Shown: positions 1 to 8,903, counted from the first letter of the stretch. The stretch: 64,000 nucleotides of DNA from Paraburkholderia azotifigens (GCF_007995085.1 NZ_VOQS01000005.1:1674001-1738000); one strand, 5' to 3'. Numbers and translations are program-made. Notes: generated by a model from the sequence alone, not told the origin.

Positions 1-749
1 CTGCCGCCATTCACATCGAGCGTGGCGCCGTTGAGCGAAACCTGAGAGGGTCTCAAGACGAACGAAACCAGTTCCGCTACCTCAGAGGGAGAAGCCATCT
101 CACCGATTGGTATATCCGCAACAGCCGCATCCTTCCCGTGTTTGGCAACGAAGTCCCCGGCCATATCGGTCGCCACCCAACCCGGACAGATATTCACTGC
201 TGTGATGCCATCACCTCCGAATGAACGCGCGATGGATTTCGTGATATTCGAAAGCGCTGCCTTCGTTGCTCCGTACGGCATCGCATTTGCCACATAGCCG
301 CGCTGGCCTGCGCGACTGGACATGTTCACAATGCGACCGCCGCCGTTTTCCTTGAAATGCCTGATTGCTTCGCGGCACAGGTCGGCCGCAGCAAACACAT
401 TCACCTGGAATTCTTTCAGCCAGGCCATGCGCCACTCTTCGGGGCTCGCATCGATAGTGATTTCTGTGCGGATACCTGCATTGTTCACGAGGCCATGAAT
501 GCGCCCCTCCGCCTCAATGGCCCGGTGCCACAATTCGGATGCGCCATCAGGCTCGGATAATCCGCACCGAACCACCACCCCTTTACCGTTGATACGCTTC
601 AGCAACGCTTCGGCCTTAGCGGTGTCGCGACTGTAGTGAATGATTGGCCGGGCGCCGTCTGCCGCGAGTTGCTCAACGATGGAGGCACCGATGCCGCCCG
701 TTGCGCCGGTGACAAGAACTGTTTGCCCCTCAAGAGGTTTGCTCAACAT
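1..749 (-). CDS. SDR family NAD(P)-dependent oxidoreductase, C-terminus cut by window edge
   Basis: Classical short-chain dehydrogenase. The reverse strand from the ATG at 749 reads MLSKPLEGQTVLVTGATGGI and then shows the Rossmann glycine motif (TGATGGIG, about residues 14-21), the NNAG motif, a serine followed by the YxxxK catalytic pair (YGATK), and the PGW(V)xT stretch after the active site. The last readable residues are NGATLDVNGG, so only a few C-terminal residues lie beyond position 1. The start lies 6 bp after the stop of the epimerase gene, so it is probably the last gene of the hydroxyproline-type operon. It is close to the 3-oxoacyl-ACP reductase/acetoacetyl-CoA reductase branch, but its substrate cannot be read from sequence. 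It could reduce or oxidise a side product of the pathway. Confidence 0.85.
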   Translation of the reverse strand, partial: MLSKPLEGQTVLVTGATGGIGASIVEQLAADGARPIIHYSRDTAKAEALLKRINGKGVVVRCGLSEPDGASELWHRAIEAEGRIHGLVNNAGIRTEITIDASPEEWRMAWLKEFQVNVFAAADLCREAIRHFKENGGGRIVNMSSRAGQRGYVANAMPYGATKAALSNITKSIARSFGGDGITAVNICPGWVATDMAGDFVAKHGKDAAVADIPIGEMASPSEVAELVSFVLRPSQVSLNGATLDVNGG

Positions 750-755
750 CCTCTC

Positions 756-1790
756 CTAACGTAAAAGATTGACCTGCGGTCCCCACGTATCAGAAAGAGC
801 GAACCCCTGGCCGAACGGGTCGTCGTGCTCGACGCGCAATTCCGTGCGCCCGTATACGTAGCCGCGACCGGTAATACGCGGCAGAACGGCTTTGCGGCCG
901 CCCACTTCGGTCTCGCCGATTGCCTCGGCGAGGAATTCACCGCCTATGATTGAGCGCGACGTACGCGCGTCGCCGACAGACACCAATCCGCGAGCATGCA
1001 ACGTGGCGAGATTCGCTGAGCTACCGGTGCCGCAAGGTGAACGGTCCACTCGTCCCGGCTGCAACGTCGTGCATGTTCGCACAGCGCCGTCGGGCTCCTT
1101 ATCACGGAACATCACGTACGCCACTTCGTCGACCCCGGTCAGCGTGGGGTGTTTGACCGAAACCTGCTCGGCAATCAGCCGCTTGAGTTCAATGCCTGCT
1201 TCGGCTAACGCACGTGCATTGGACGGTTGAATCAAGAGACCCAACTGTTCGACGTCGACGAGTGCGTAATAGACGCCACCAAAAGCGATGTCTACTTTGA
1301 CGCGGCCCCACGTAGGCGTATCAATCTCTTTATCCAGACATTCCGCGAAGCACGGAACATTGTCGAGGCTCACCGAGAGACAGCGTCCCCCCTCACATCG
1401 CGCATGCGCCACGATAAGACCGGCTGGAGTGTCGAGTCGAACTACGGTCGTGGGCTCCTGCATCGGAACTCGTCCGCTTTCAAGCAGCGCGGTAACGACA
1501 CAAATGCAATTGCTGCCGGACATGGGGTGCGCGCGGTCCGCCTGCAGCACGATGAAGCCAGCGTCTGCATCAGCCCGCGTTGGCGCGACCAGCAGGTTCA
1601 CTGACATCGCGACATGCGCGCGCGGCTCGAAGGTGACGAACCGCCGCAAACTGTCATCGACGTTGTTGATGTAATTCATCTTGTCGAGCATGGTTGCACC
1701 CGGGATTTCAGGGGCACCATTCACGAGTACATGCCCGAGTTCACCCTGGCAATGAACCAGCAACAATTCCAGTGACTTTTCGAAACGCAT
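756..1790 (-). CDS. Proline racemase family protein, probable 4-hydroxyproline 2-epimerase (Ser/Cys type)
   Basis: 344 aa, full length for the proline racemase/hydroxyproline epimerase family. The start at 1790 gives the family N-terminus MRFEKSLELL and the PGATMLDKM motif. Of the two catalytic positions, the first (residue 91, motif MSGSNC) is Ser instead of the usual Cys of MCGH, while the second is the normal Cys253 in DRSPCGTGSS. Family knowledge: Cys/Cys members are proline racemases or 4-hydroxyproline epimerases, Thr/Cys members are trans-3-hydroxyproline dehydratases, and Ser/Cys members include 4-hydroxyproline epimerases. The neighbours supply the other three steps of hydroxyproline breakdown, so the inferred reaction is trans-4-hydroxy-L-proline to cis-4-hydroxy-D-proline. 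The gene sits 11 bp after the aldehyde dehydrogenase stop. A 3-hydroxyproline substrate is the main alternative. Confidence 0.75.
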   Translation of the reverse strand: MRFEKSLELLLVHCQGELGHVLVNGAPEIPGATMLDKMNYINNVDDSLRRFVTFEPRAHVAMSVNLLVAPTRADADAGFIVLQADRAHPMSGSNCICVVTALLESGRVPMQEPTTVVRLDTPAGLIVAHARCEGGRCLSVSLDNVPCFAECLDKEIDTPTWGRVKVDIAFGGVYYALVDVEQLGLLIQPSNARALAEAGIELKRLIAEQVSVKHPTLTGVDEVAYVMFRDKEPDGAVRTCTTLQPGRVDRSPCGTGSSANLATLHARGLVSVGDARTSRSIIGGEFLAEAIGETEVGGRKAVLPRITGRGYVYGRTELRVEHDDPFGQGFALSDTWGPQVNLLR

Positions 1791-1801
1791 GGCACGCGTC
1801 C

Positions 1802-3277
1802 TTATTTGATGTACCAGCCCCAAGGTTCCTCGCTGACAATCTTCGTAATCTGCTTGGTTTCCAGATAGTTGTCGAGCCCCCACCGACCAAGCTCACGACC
1901 GATGCCAGACTGCTTGTAACCACCCCACGGAGCTTCCGTGAATGTCGGCTGCGAGCAGTTAATCCAGACGATGCCGGCGCGGAACGCCGCGGCCACACGC
2001 TCAGCGCGCGCGTCGTCTTTGGACATCACAGCAGCAGCAAGGCCGAATCGCGAATCGTTGGCGAGTTCGATGGCTTCCTCTTCGGTCGCGAAAGGACGAA
2101 TGCACACGACCGGGCCAAAGATTTCCTCGACCCACGCGTCGCTGTCGAGCGGCACATTTGTGAGAATGGTCGGGCGCAAGTAGTAGCCTTTGTCGAATCC
2201 TTCCGGGCGCATGCCACCAGCGGCCACCGTAGCACCGGCGTCCGTCGCCGCCGCGATTGCGGCAACGACCTGCTCGTGCTGGCGCTTCGAAACGAGAGGG
2301 CCTAGCAACACGCCGTCGTCCAGCCCGTTGCCAACCTTGATGCGGTTCGTCTCTTCAATCAGTCGTTCGAGCAGCTTGTCGTAGATGCTTTCCTGCACCA
2401 GAACGCGCGACGTAGCCGAGCACACCTGCCCCTGATTCCAGAAGATGCCGAACATAATCCATTCGACGGCCTGCTCGATGTCGGCGTCTTCGAAGACAAC
2501 GAAAGGCGACTTGCCGCCGAGTTCGAGACTTACACGCTTGATGTCGCGTGCTGCGGCCGCCATGATTTGCGAGCCGATTGGACCCGACCCGGTGAACGCG
2601 AGCTTGTCCACGCCCTTGTGGTCGATGATGGCCTGACCGGCGACGGAACCAGAACCCGTCAGGATATTCAACACACCGGCCGGCAGCTCTGCTTCGTGAG
2701 CGATAGCGGCCAGTTCGAGTGCTGTCAGAGAAGTCACCTCTGCGGGCTTGAGCACGACCGTGCAACCAGCGGCGAGCGCAGGCGCTACTTTCCAGGCCGC
2801 CATCAGCAGCGGGTAATTCCAGGGAATGATTGCGCCGGCGACGCCGATGGGCTCTTTGACCGCCTTGGAAGTGAAGCGACCGTCCGAGAGCTCAATTTTT
2901 TCTGCCCGATTGTTGTCGAGCTGCTCCGCGAGTCCTGCGTAGTACTCGAAGCAGCCCGCCGCATCGCCGATGTCCCACATTGCTTCCGGAAACGGCTTGC
3001 CGTTATCAATCGTCTCGAGGCGAGCGATTTCTTCCTGACGGTTGCGAATGCCTTTCGCGATTGCGTGGAGGTACTGCGCACGCTGCGAGCCGCTCAGCTT
3101 CGGCCAGCCATCGTGGTCGAATGCGCGCCGGGCGGCCTTGACGGCAATATCGACGTCTTCAGCAGAGGCAGCGCTGATGGTCTGGATAACCTCTTCCGTC
3201 GCCGGGTTGATTACGCTGCGCGTTTCGCCCTTAACGGGCTTCACCCACTTACCGTCGATGTAGAGTTCGTTTCGCAT
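1802..3277 (-). CDS. Aldehyde dehydrogenase, probable 2-oxoglutarate semialdehyde dehydrogenase role
   Basis: 491 aa NAD(P)-dependent aldehyde dehydrogenase, full length when started at the ATG at 3277 (MRNELYIDGKW). Visible motifs are PWNYP (152-156), the cofactor loop FTGSGPIG (228-235), general base Glu252 in LELGGK, and nucleophile Cys286 in NQGQVCSA. The C-terminus EEPWGWYIK resembles betaine/aminoaldehyde dehydrogenases more than the well-studied 2-oxoglutarate semialdehyde dehydrogenases. By position in the operon it should oxidise 2-oxoglutarate semialdehyde to 2-oxoglutarate, the last step of hydroxyproline breakdown. That role is inferred from context; the residues only establish the family. 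The reading frame continues upstream of 3277, but that extension overlaps the preceding gene and is unlikely to be translated. Confidence 0.85.
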   Translation of the reverse strand: MRNELYIDGKWVKPVKGETRSVINPATEEVIQTISAASAEDVDIAVKAARRAFDHDGWPKLSGSQRAQYLHAIAKGIRNRQEEIARLETIDNGKPFPEAMWDIGDAAGCFEYYAGLAEQLDNNRAEKIELSDGRFTSKAVKEPIGVAGAIIPWNYPLLMAAWKVAPALAAGCTVVLKPAEVTSLTALELAAIAHEAELPAGVLNILTGSGSVAGQAIIDHKGVDKLAFTGSGPIGSQIMAAAARDIKRVSLELGGKSPFVVFEDADIEQAVEWIMFGIFWNQGQVCSATSRVLVQESIYDKLLERLIEETNRIKVGNGLDDGVLLGPLVSKRQHEQVVAAIAAATDAGATVAAGGMRPEGFDKGYYLRPTILTNVPLDSDAWVEEIFGPVVCIRPFATEEEAIELANDSRFGLAAAVMSKDDARAERVAAAFRAGIVWINCSQPTFTEAPWGGYKQSGIGRELGRWGLDNYLETKQITKIVSEEPWGWYIK

Positions 3278-3306
3278 AATGTTCGCCTTCCAGGCATTGA
3301 AATCAG

Positions 3307-4545
3307 TTAGAACCGGTCGACGCGATAGGGCGTCATGTCCACCGGAGGTTCGACGCCTGTGATGAGGTCGGCCATCAATCTGCCAGTGGTTGCGCCGTAT
3401 GTAAGTCCGAGGTGTCCGTGGCCCGTCGCGTAGTAAACGTTGCGGCGCCTGGCAGACCGGCCCATGACGGGCACCGTGTCCGGTAGCGCCGGACGATGTC
3501 CCATCCACTCGCTGGTCTGCTCAGCCTTGAGTTCAGGCAAAGCCTCCTTCGCTCGCTTCACTAGAATCTTCGCGCGTCGAAAGTCGGGATTGGCGTCGAG
3601 GCCTGCCATTTCGACAGTGCCGCCGACCCGAATGCCGCCTGCTGTAGGCGTCACCATGAAAGCTCTGGCGGGCCAGATAATCGAATGCTTCATGGAGATG
3701 CCCGGCGCCATAATCTGCGTGTGGTAACCGCGCTCGGTTTCCAGCGGAATATGCTCGCTCAGCATCGAGGAAAGACGACTCGTGAAAGCGCCTGCAGCCA
3801 GAACGACCTGGCTTGCCTCCAGGCGACGACCATCTTTCAGCTTGACCGCGGTGACCTCGTCGTCGACCTGTTCGAAGCCGGCAACTTCGCCCTGTTCAAT
3901 CCGGCCACCAAGCGCGCTGAACTGCTCGGCGAGGGCCACAACAAACTTGTACGGGTCCGCGATGGAACGGTTGTCAGGGAAAAGAACAGCCTTCCCAATC
4001 TTGTGCGTCAGCGCTGGCTCGAGGTCACGAAGCGCACTCCCGTCCAGAACCTCGTATCGGAAGCCAAAGCGCTCAAGAATCTCAATGTGTTCGCGGTCGG
4101 CGCGAAATTCTGCCTCGTCGGTGTACAAACTTAGACAACCTTCCGAGCTGAGCATGTACTCGAGACCAGTCTTCTTCAGAAGAGCGTTCAGGTCTTCATA
4201 GACCCGGCCGCAAAGCACCGCTCCGGCAGCCTCCAGCTCGCGCAGTTTCGATGGCCGACTGGCTGAGAGAAAACGAAAAAACCATGGCAGCAGCTTCGGC
4301 ATGTACGCGGGGCGGATGCGCACCGGGCCTTCCGGGTCCAGCATCCACTTCGGCATTTGCGCCCAGACACCCGGACGCGATGCAGGCATGAATTCCGTCA
4401 CTGCGATACTCGCCATGTTGCCGTATGACGCCCCTTTGCCAGGCGCATCCTTGTCGACGATGACGACGTTCTTGCCCCTGCTCTGCAAGTCGTACGCGAT
4501 GGAAGTACCAATAATTCCAGCCCCGATGACGACGATAGGTGACAC
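3307..4545 (-). CDS. FAD-dependent D-amino acid oxidase/dehydrogenase (DadA-like), probable cis-4-hydroxy-D-proline dehydrogenase
   Basis: 412 aa DAO-type flavoenzyme. The N-terminal dinucleotide motif is GAGIIG, followed by an acidic residue at the end of beta-2 (VIVDKD) and a GKGASYGNMASI stretch typical of DadA-like proteins. The C-terminal YYATGHGHLGLTYG closes the FAD fold. The start is a GTG at 4545 preceded by GGAGAG; no closer ATG keeps the FAD motif. It lies between the DHDPS-family lyase (58 bp) and the aldehyde dehydrogenase (29 bp). In the proposed pathway it oxidises cis-4-hydroxy-D-proline to 1-pyrroline-4-hydroxy-2-carboxylate. A separate, different DadA homologue lies at 6005-7297, so the two probably have distinct substrates. 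Confidence 0.82.
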   Translation of the reverse strand: MSPIVVIGAGIIGTSIAYDLQSRGKNVVIVDKDAPGKGASYGNMASIAVTEFMPASRPGVWAQMPKWMLDPEGPVRIRPAYMPKLLPWFFRFLSASRPSKLRELEAAGAVLCGRVYEDLNALLKKTGLEYMLSSEGCLSLYTDEAEFRADREHIEILERFGFRYEVLDGSALRDLEPALTHKIGKAVLFPDNRSIADPYKFVVALAEQFSALGGRIEQGEVAGFEQVDDEVTAVKLKDGRRLEASQVVLAAGAFTSRLSSMLSEHIPLETERGYHTQIMAPGISMKHSIIWPARAFMVTPTAGGIRVGGTVEMAGLDANPDFRRAKILVKRAKEALPELKAEQTSEWMGHRPALPDTVPVMGRSARRRNVYYATGHGHLGLTYGATTGRLMADLITGVEPPVDMTPYRVDRF

Positions 4546-4603
4546 AAGTACTCTCCGCGAACGCTTGCAAATGACCGAGTCTCTCGACTCGGTCGCCTAA
4601 ACC

Positions 4604-5482
4604 TTACCAGTTCAGGATGGGTTCCATGGCAGCACGGAACGCCTTCTTTTCTTCGTCGGTCAGTTCGCCGAGCGGCGCACGAGCCTTGCCGACCGGCGTG
4701 CCCTGAAGTTCGCAGCCATACTTGATTTTCTGGACGAACTTGCCGCTTTCCAGGATGTTCATCGCGCGATAGAGGGTGGCCATCATTTCGCGCGCCTTTT
4801 CCAGCTCACCCGAGCGGTACGTGCGGTCGAGGTCGCAACAGGCCTTCGCCATGCAGTTCGCCGGACCGCAAATCCACGTATCCGCACCCCAGAACATGAA
4901 GTCGAGCGCCACGTCATCGGAGCCGGAGACCAGGTCGATACGGCCCTTGTAGCGCGAGTAAATGTCGATGGCACGTTGCAGTACGCCCGAGCTCTCCTTG
5001 ATGCCGAGAACGCGCGGGTCATCGGCGAGCGCATCCATCAGGTCGAACGAGATTTCGATGCCGTCCTTGGGCGGGTAGTTATAGAGAATGAGGTTCACGC
5101 CCGTCTCGTCGAGAACCGCACGGTAATGCGCGAGCAATTCTTCCTGCGTCGGCCGCGTGTAAAACGGGGTTGCGAGCAGAACGGTGTCGTATCCGATTTC
5201 CTTCGCCTTTGCCGTGTTCTCGATGACCTCACGGGTCGCGGGCGCGTTCGTGCCGGCGATGAGATATTCGTTATCGTTCGCGAAATCCTTCACGAACCGA
5301 AGGACTTCTTCGCGTTCCTCGTTCGACATCGAAAAGTACTCGCCAGTCGAACCCAGCGGTACCCAGCCAGTAACTCCCGCTGCGCGCAGGTTGAGCATGT
5401 GCTTCTCGAGCGCCTTGAAGTCGACCTTGTTGTTGGCATCGAAGGGCGTCACAAGGGCGGGCATCACTCCAGACAATTTCAT
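4604..5482 (-). CDS. Dihydrodipicolinate synthase family lyase, probable 1-pyrroline-4-hydroxy-2-carboxylate deaminase
   Basis: 292 aa class I aldolase-fold protein of the DapA/NanA family. It has the GSTGE substrate loop (44-48), the YNYPP motif containing the catalytic Tyr (about 136), and the Schiff-base Lys162 in GIKESSG. The ATG at 5482 is preceded by GGAGTAAGCA, a good ribosome site. This is the first gene of the operon. In hydroxyproline pathways a DHDPS-family enzyme deaminates and dehydrates 1-pyrroline-4-hydroxy-2-carboxylate to 2-oxoglutarate semialdehyde, which fits the epimerase, FAD enzyme and aldehyde dehydrogenase downstream. It is unlikely to be the biosynthetic dapA because of this context. 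Other 2-keto acid lyase roles remain possible. Confidence 0.8.
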   Translation of the reverse strand: MKLSGVMPALVTPFDANNKVDFKALEKHMLNLRAAGVTGWVPLGSTGEYFSMSNEEREEVLRFVKDFANDNEYLIAGTNAPATREVIENTAKAKEIGYDTVLLATPFYTRPTQEELLAHYRAVLDETGVNLILYNYPPKDGIEISFDLMDALADDPRVLGIKESSGVLQRAIDIYSRYKGRIDLVSGSDDVALDFMFWGADTWICGPANCMAKACCDLDRTYRSGELEKAREMMATLYRAMNILESGKFVQKIKYGCELQGTPVGKARAPLGELTDEEKKAFRAAMEPILNW

Positions 5483-5696
5483 TGCTTACTCCGTGAGGGT
5501 TATCAATGGCTCCCGCGGTTAAGAATTCACATCCGGGCACCGGCATGAACTGCCGCACCACCAGTGATTCTTCTCCGGCCGAGCCTTGCGAAAAGCGATT
5601 TTCCAAAAGTCCACACGCCGACCTGCGCGACCAAGTCCACCGCTCCTGTGTGAGGTGGCCGGCGAAGGCGCTCCACACACGATCTCGAACATGCGG

Positions 5697-5726
5697 TTGA
5701 CATCAATCAAAGGTGTATGTTTTTAT
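5697..5726 (+). promoter_or_regulatory. Putative sigma-70 promoter toward dadA
   Basis: A perfect -35 TTGACA at 5697-5702 is followed after 18 nt by a weak -10 TTTTAT at 5721-5726. It would give a leader of about 270 nt to dadA. The -10 is poor, so this is a tentative call. Confidence 0.3.
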
Positions 5727-5748
5727 GTGTGCAGCGATGTATGCATGA

Positions 5749-5777
5749 AGTGTAAGAACACAAATCGGCTGTGTCAA
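5749..5777 (-). promoter_or_regulatory. Putative sigma-70 promoter of the hydroxyproline-type operon
   Basis: On the minus strand, a perfect -35 TTGACA (5777-5772) is separated by 17 nt from a -10 TACACT (5754-5749). This predicts a start near 5741 and a leader of about 260 nt before the first gene at 5482. Spacing and -35 are ideal, and the -10 matches 4 of 6. Confidence 0.45.
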
Positions 5778-5899
5778 CTAGGCGAATCTCCCTAGACGGC
5801 AAGACGGCGAAGGAGACGCACAGCAGCGACTTGCCGGGCACGGCGAAGCCTTGGCAGCACAACTTTGCCTAGTTTTTTCGACTTAAATGCGAGATCTAA

Positions 5900-5916
5900 A
5901 TAGTTCTAAAAACTAT
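5900..5916. promoter_or_regulatory. 17-bp palindrome upstream of dadA
   Basis: The sequence ATAGTTCTAAAAACTAT has 6-bp inverted arms around a 5-bp AT-rich centre, in an AT-rich patch about 90 bp before the dadA start. The shape suits a dimeric regulator (Lrp- or LysR-like), but the protein that would bind is not in the window. Confidence 0.35.
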
Positions 5917-6004
5917 CCATTCGCCGATAGCATCTCGTAATTCACCAGGTCGGCGCCGTCCGACAGGTCAATCAACTTCTGTTATCGGCTGCGGAGTCAG
6001 AGAT

Positions 6005-7297
6005 ATGCGCGTCGTCGTTCTGGGCAGTGGGGTCGTTGGCGTTACAAGCGCGTACTATCTCGCGCGGGCAGGTCACGATGTGGTCGTCATCGAACGGGAA
6101 CAAGGTCCTGCACTTGAAACGAGCTTTGCGAATGCTGGACAGATTTCGCCCGGCTACGCGGCTCCGTGGGCGGCTCCCGGCGTGCCGTTGAAAGCGGTGA
6201 AATGGATGTTTCAGAAGCATGCGCCGCTTGCGATCAGACCGGACGATGCGGACAAACAGTTCCAGTTGCAGTGGATGTGGCAGATGCTGCAGAACTGCAC
6301 GGCAGAGCGCTACGCGATTAACAAGGGTCGGATGGTGCGCCTTGCCGAATACAGCCGCGATTGCCTGCAGGCGTTGCGGGCAGAGACGGGCATCCAGTAC
6401 GAAGGAAGGACGGGCGGCACGCTGCAGGTCTTCCGGACGCAGCAGCAGTTCGACGGCGCGGCGAAGGATATTGCCGTCCTCAAAGAAGCAAATGTGGCGT
6501 ATGAACTGCTGAGCGCAAGCGAACTTTCCCGGGCAGAGCCTGCGCTTGCAGCTACCTCACACAAACTGACTGGCGGCCTGCGCTTGCCGGGAGATGAAAC
6601 GGGTGATTGCCAGTTGTTCACTACTCGCCTGGCTGCGCTTGCCCAGCAAGCGGGAGTGGAGTTCCGCTACAACACGACCGTAGATGGACTTGCGGTGGAA
6701 GGCGGCCGCGTCACCGGGGTCCGTCACGGTGCCAAGCTTATTCACGCTGATGCGTTCGTTGTTGCGTTCGGCTCTTACTCGACAAATTTCCTGTCTGGCC
6801 TCGTGAAGATTCCGGTGTACCCGCTCAAGGGCTACTCCATCACGGCACCTATCATCGATGAAGCCCGCGCGCCGGTTTCGACTGTCCTCGACGAAACCTA
6901 CAAAATCGCCATAACACGCTTTGAAAAACGCATTCGTGTGGGCGGTATGGCCGAAATCGTCGGCTTCGATAAGCGCTTGCGCGAAGCTCGCCGCGAAACG
7001 CTCGAGATGTGCGTGAACGATTTGTTTCCTGGCGGCGGCGACACTTCAACTGCGACCTTCTGGACTGGTCTGCGCCCGATGACGCCAGACGGAACGCCGA
7101 TTGTGGGCAACACCGCCGTCCCCAACCTCTACCTGAACACGGGTCACGGAACGTTAGGGTGGACGATGTCATGTGGCTCAGCGCAACTGCTCGCCGACCT
7201 CATCTCCGGGCGAAAGCCCGCGATACAGTTCGATGACTTGAACGTGTTCCGATACGCGAAGGAAGCACCCGCCCCTGCGGACTTCGCCCTGAACTAA
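6005..7297 (+). CDS. dadA: D-amino acid dehydrogenase small subunit DadA
   Basis: 430 aa membrane-associated FAD enzyme that oxidatively deaminates D-amino acids, mainly D-alanine, to 2-oxo acids and passes electrons to quinones. It starts [20 protein letters not shown] with the GSGVVG dinucleotide motif and continues with [22 protein letters not shown], a hallmark of DadA; the C-terminal [15 protein letters not shown] completes the FAD site. Length is normal for the family. It is followed 91 bp later by an alanine racemase, the usual dadAX arrangement for L-alanine catabolism. It is transcribed divergently from the hydroxyproline-type operon and could also act on D-proline derivatives. Confidence 0.93.
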   Translation: MRVVVLGSGVVGVTSAYYLARAGHDVVVIEREQGPALETSFANAGQISPGYAAPWAAPGVPLKAVKWMFQKHAPLAIRPDDADKQFQLQWMWQMLQNCTAERYAINKGRMVRLAEYSRDCLQALRAETGIQYEGRTGGTLQVFRTQQQFDGAAKDIAVLKEANVAYELLSASELSRAEPALAATSHKLTGGLRLPGDETGDCQLFTTRLAALAQQAGVEFRYNTTVDGLAVEGGRVTGVRHGAKLIHADAFVVAFGSYSTNFLSGLVKIPVYPLKGYSITAPIIDEARAPVSTVLDETYKIAITRFEKRIRVGGMAEIVGFDKRLREARRETLEMCVNDLFPGGGDTSTATFWTGLRPMTPDGTPIVGNTAVPNLYLNTGHGTLGWTMSCGSAQLLADLISGRKPAIQFDDLNVFRYAKEAPAPADFALN

Positions 7298-7388
7298 GTA
7301 TCAGCGCCTCTTTTGAAAACGCCTTCACGAGCCGTAAAAGCCGCTTCGCGATGGCCCGAGATCATTACCGACTGCCAGAAATCACGCC

Positions 7389-8459
7389 ATGCCTCGCCCG
7401 ATAAACGCCGTCGTCCATCCCGACGCTATCAAACACAATCTCGAGCTTGTTCGCAGCAAGGCTCCTGAATCCCGAGTATGGGCCGTCGTAAAGGCTAATG
7501 CATATGGACACGGAATCGAGCGAATATACCGAGCTCTTGCTGGAGCGGACGGCATCGCGTTGCTTGACCTCGACGAAGCAATTCGCGTACGAGAGTGCGG
7601 CTGGAAGAAGCCAGTGTTGCTGCTTGAGGGCGTTTTCACCACCAGCGACGTGAAGGTTGCAGACGAACACGCACTGACAGTCGCCGTGCATTGCGACGAA
7701 CAGCGCGAACTGATTGTCGCGGCCAAACCCAAAAAGCCAATCGACATCTACCTCAAAATGAACTCGGGCATGAACCGGCTCGGGTTCACTCCTGAGCACT
7801 TTCGCGCGGCCTGGCAGCGCTCAAGCGCATCCACTGGCATTGGCGATATAGCGCTCATGAGTCACTTCGCCAATGCCGACGAAGGTGACGTTGACTGGCA
7901 ACTCGACCAGTTTGACGAAGCAACTCGCGGAATTCCAGGGCCGCGCAGTCTGTCGAATTCGGCAGCTTCGCTGTGGCACCCGCGCGCTCATCGTGACTGG
8001 ATCCGCCCTGGAATCGTGCTTTACGGTGGGTCGCCGACTGGACAAGCTAAAGACATCCGCGATGTTCCGTTGCGCTCGTCGATGACACTGAGCAGCCAGA
8101 TTATCGGCGTTCAAACAATGCGCGCCGGCGACACAGTTGGCTACGCTCGCACCTATAAAGCCGATGCCGAGATGCGAATTGGCGTGGTTGCGTGTGGCTA
8201 TGCTGACGGCTATCCACGTCATGCACCGACGGGCACGCCTATCGCCGTCGACGGAGTAATGACGCGGACGGTCGGCCGCGTGTCGATGGACATGCTCACT
8301 GTAGACCTGACGCCGTGCCCGAACGCGGGTATTGGGTCAAAGGTGGAACTCTGGGGCGAACAGGTCAAAATCGATGACGTTGCCTCGTCATCGGGCACGA
8401 TTGGCTATGAATTGATGTGTGCGCTAGCACGACGAGTTCCTGTAACAGCGTCGCAGTGA
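7389..8459 (+). CDS. alr: Alanine racemase, catabolic (DadX/Alr)
   Basis: 356 aa PLP-dependent fold-type III racemase that interconverts L- and D-alanine. The PLP lysine is Lys35 in the motif [10 protein letters not shown], and the second catalytic base is the Tyr of the GYADGYPR loop near residue 260. The C-terminal beta domain includes the conserved VGRVSMDM segment. It lies just downstream of dadA in the same direction, so the pair should work as a catabolic unit (L-Ala to D-Ala to pyruvate), with D-alanine for peptidoglycan as a further output. Whether another alr exists elsewhere cannot be seen here. Confidence 0.93.
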   Translation: MPRPINAVVHPDAIKHNLELVRSKAPESRVWAVVKANAYGHGIERIYRALAGADGIALLDLDEAIRVRECGWKKPVLLLEGVFTTSDVKVADEHALTVAVHCDEQRELIVAAKPKKPIDIYLKMNSGMNRLGFTPEHFRAAWQRSSASTGIGDIALMSHFANADEGDVDWQLDQFDEATRGIPGPRSLSNSAASLWHPRAHRDWIRPGIVLYGGSPTGQAKDIRDVPLRSSMTLSSQIIGVQTMRAGDTVGYARTYKADAEMRIGVVACGYADGYPRHAPTGTPIAVDGVMTRTVGRVSMDMLTVDLTPCPNAGIGSKVELWGEQVKIDDVASSSGTIGYELMCALARRVPVTASQ

Positions 8460-8526
8460 CCGCGCGTTCGGCTCGCGTTGAGCCACCTTCCTGTCAAGTA
8501 GCGAGCAACTGTCTCTGTGAGAACAC

Positions 8527-8903
8527 ATGAGGAAGATTGAAACCACACAAGCGCCCGCAGCAATCGGCCCGTTTTCGCAAGCAATAGCAAAGGACAGCTT
8601 TCTGTTTGTCACCGGACAACGCCCCCCCGGCCCCCTCGACAGGTGAGATAGTCGGCTAGCGCTGCCCAGCAGATTGAGCAATGTCCAAGGAACATGAGCG
8701 CCATTGCTCTAGCCGCCGGAACGACGCGCGACCGGACAGTGAAGACCACGGTCTTGCTGACCGACCCAGGTGAATTCGCAGCTGTCAACGAGGTCTACGG
8801 CGCGTTTTTCAATGCGCCGTATCCAGCGCGTGCGTGCTATCAAGTGGTCGCACGACCAAAAAGTGTATGGGTCGAGGTCAAGGCAGTCATTGCACTCAAC
8901 TGA
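8527..8903 (+). pseudogene. ridA: RidA family enamine/imine deaminase, frameshifted
   Basis: The reading frame starts at the ATG at 8527 with MRKIETTQAPAAIGPFSQAI and FVTGQ, an unmistakable RidA N-terminus, but stops at 8644-8646. After a run of seven C the next frame reads PAPSTGEIVG, the expected continuation, and then hits a stop at once. A third frame, including the stretch from about 8658 to 8903, carries AAQQIEQ, RNMSAIALAAG, RTVKTTVLLTD and FAAVNEVYG to the normal C-terminus. At least two frameshifts have therefore broken the gene. RidA hydrolyses reactive enamines/imines made by PLP and flavin amino acid enzymes, which fits its place after dadA-alr. Sequencing error in the C run could explain the first shift but not easily both. 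Confidence 0.85.

Larger units (their letters stand above)
5483..6004. other. Intergenic region between divergent hydroxyproline-type operon and dadA
   Basis: About 520 bp with no convincing gene. It becomes AT-richer from about 5690 to 5920, unlike the flanking genes, and contains two promoter-like elements that face each other (5697-5726 and 5749-5777) and a 17-bp palindrome (5900-5916). The leaders from these promoters to the first genes would each be roughly 260-280 nt. No regulator gene sits here; dadA operons often carry an Lrp-type regulator beside them, but none is seen. Confidence 0.6.

Noticed and set aside
8615..8660. Programmed frameshifting at the C7 run in ridA
   Set aside because: The frame after the shift meets a stop within ten codons and a second shift is needed, so decay explains it better than regulated slippage.
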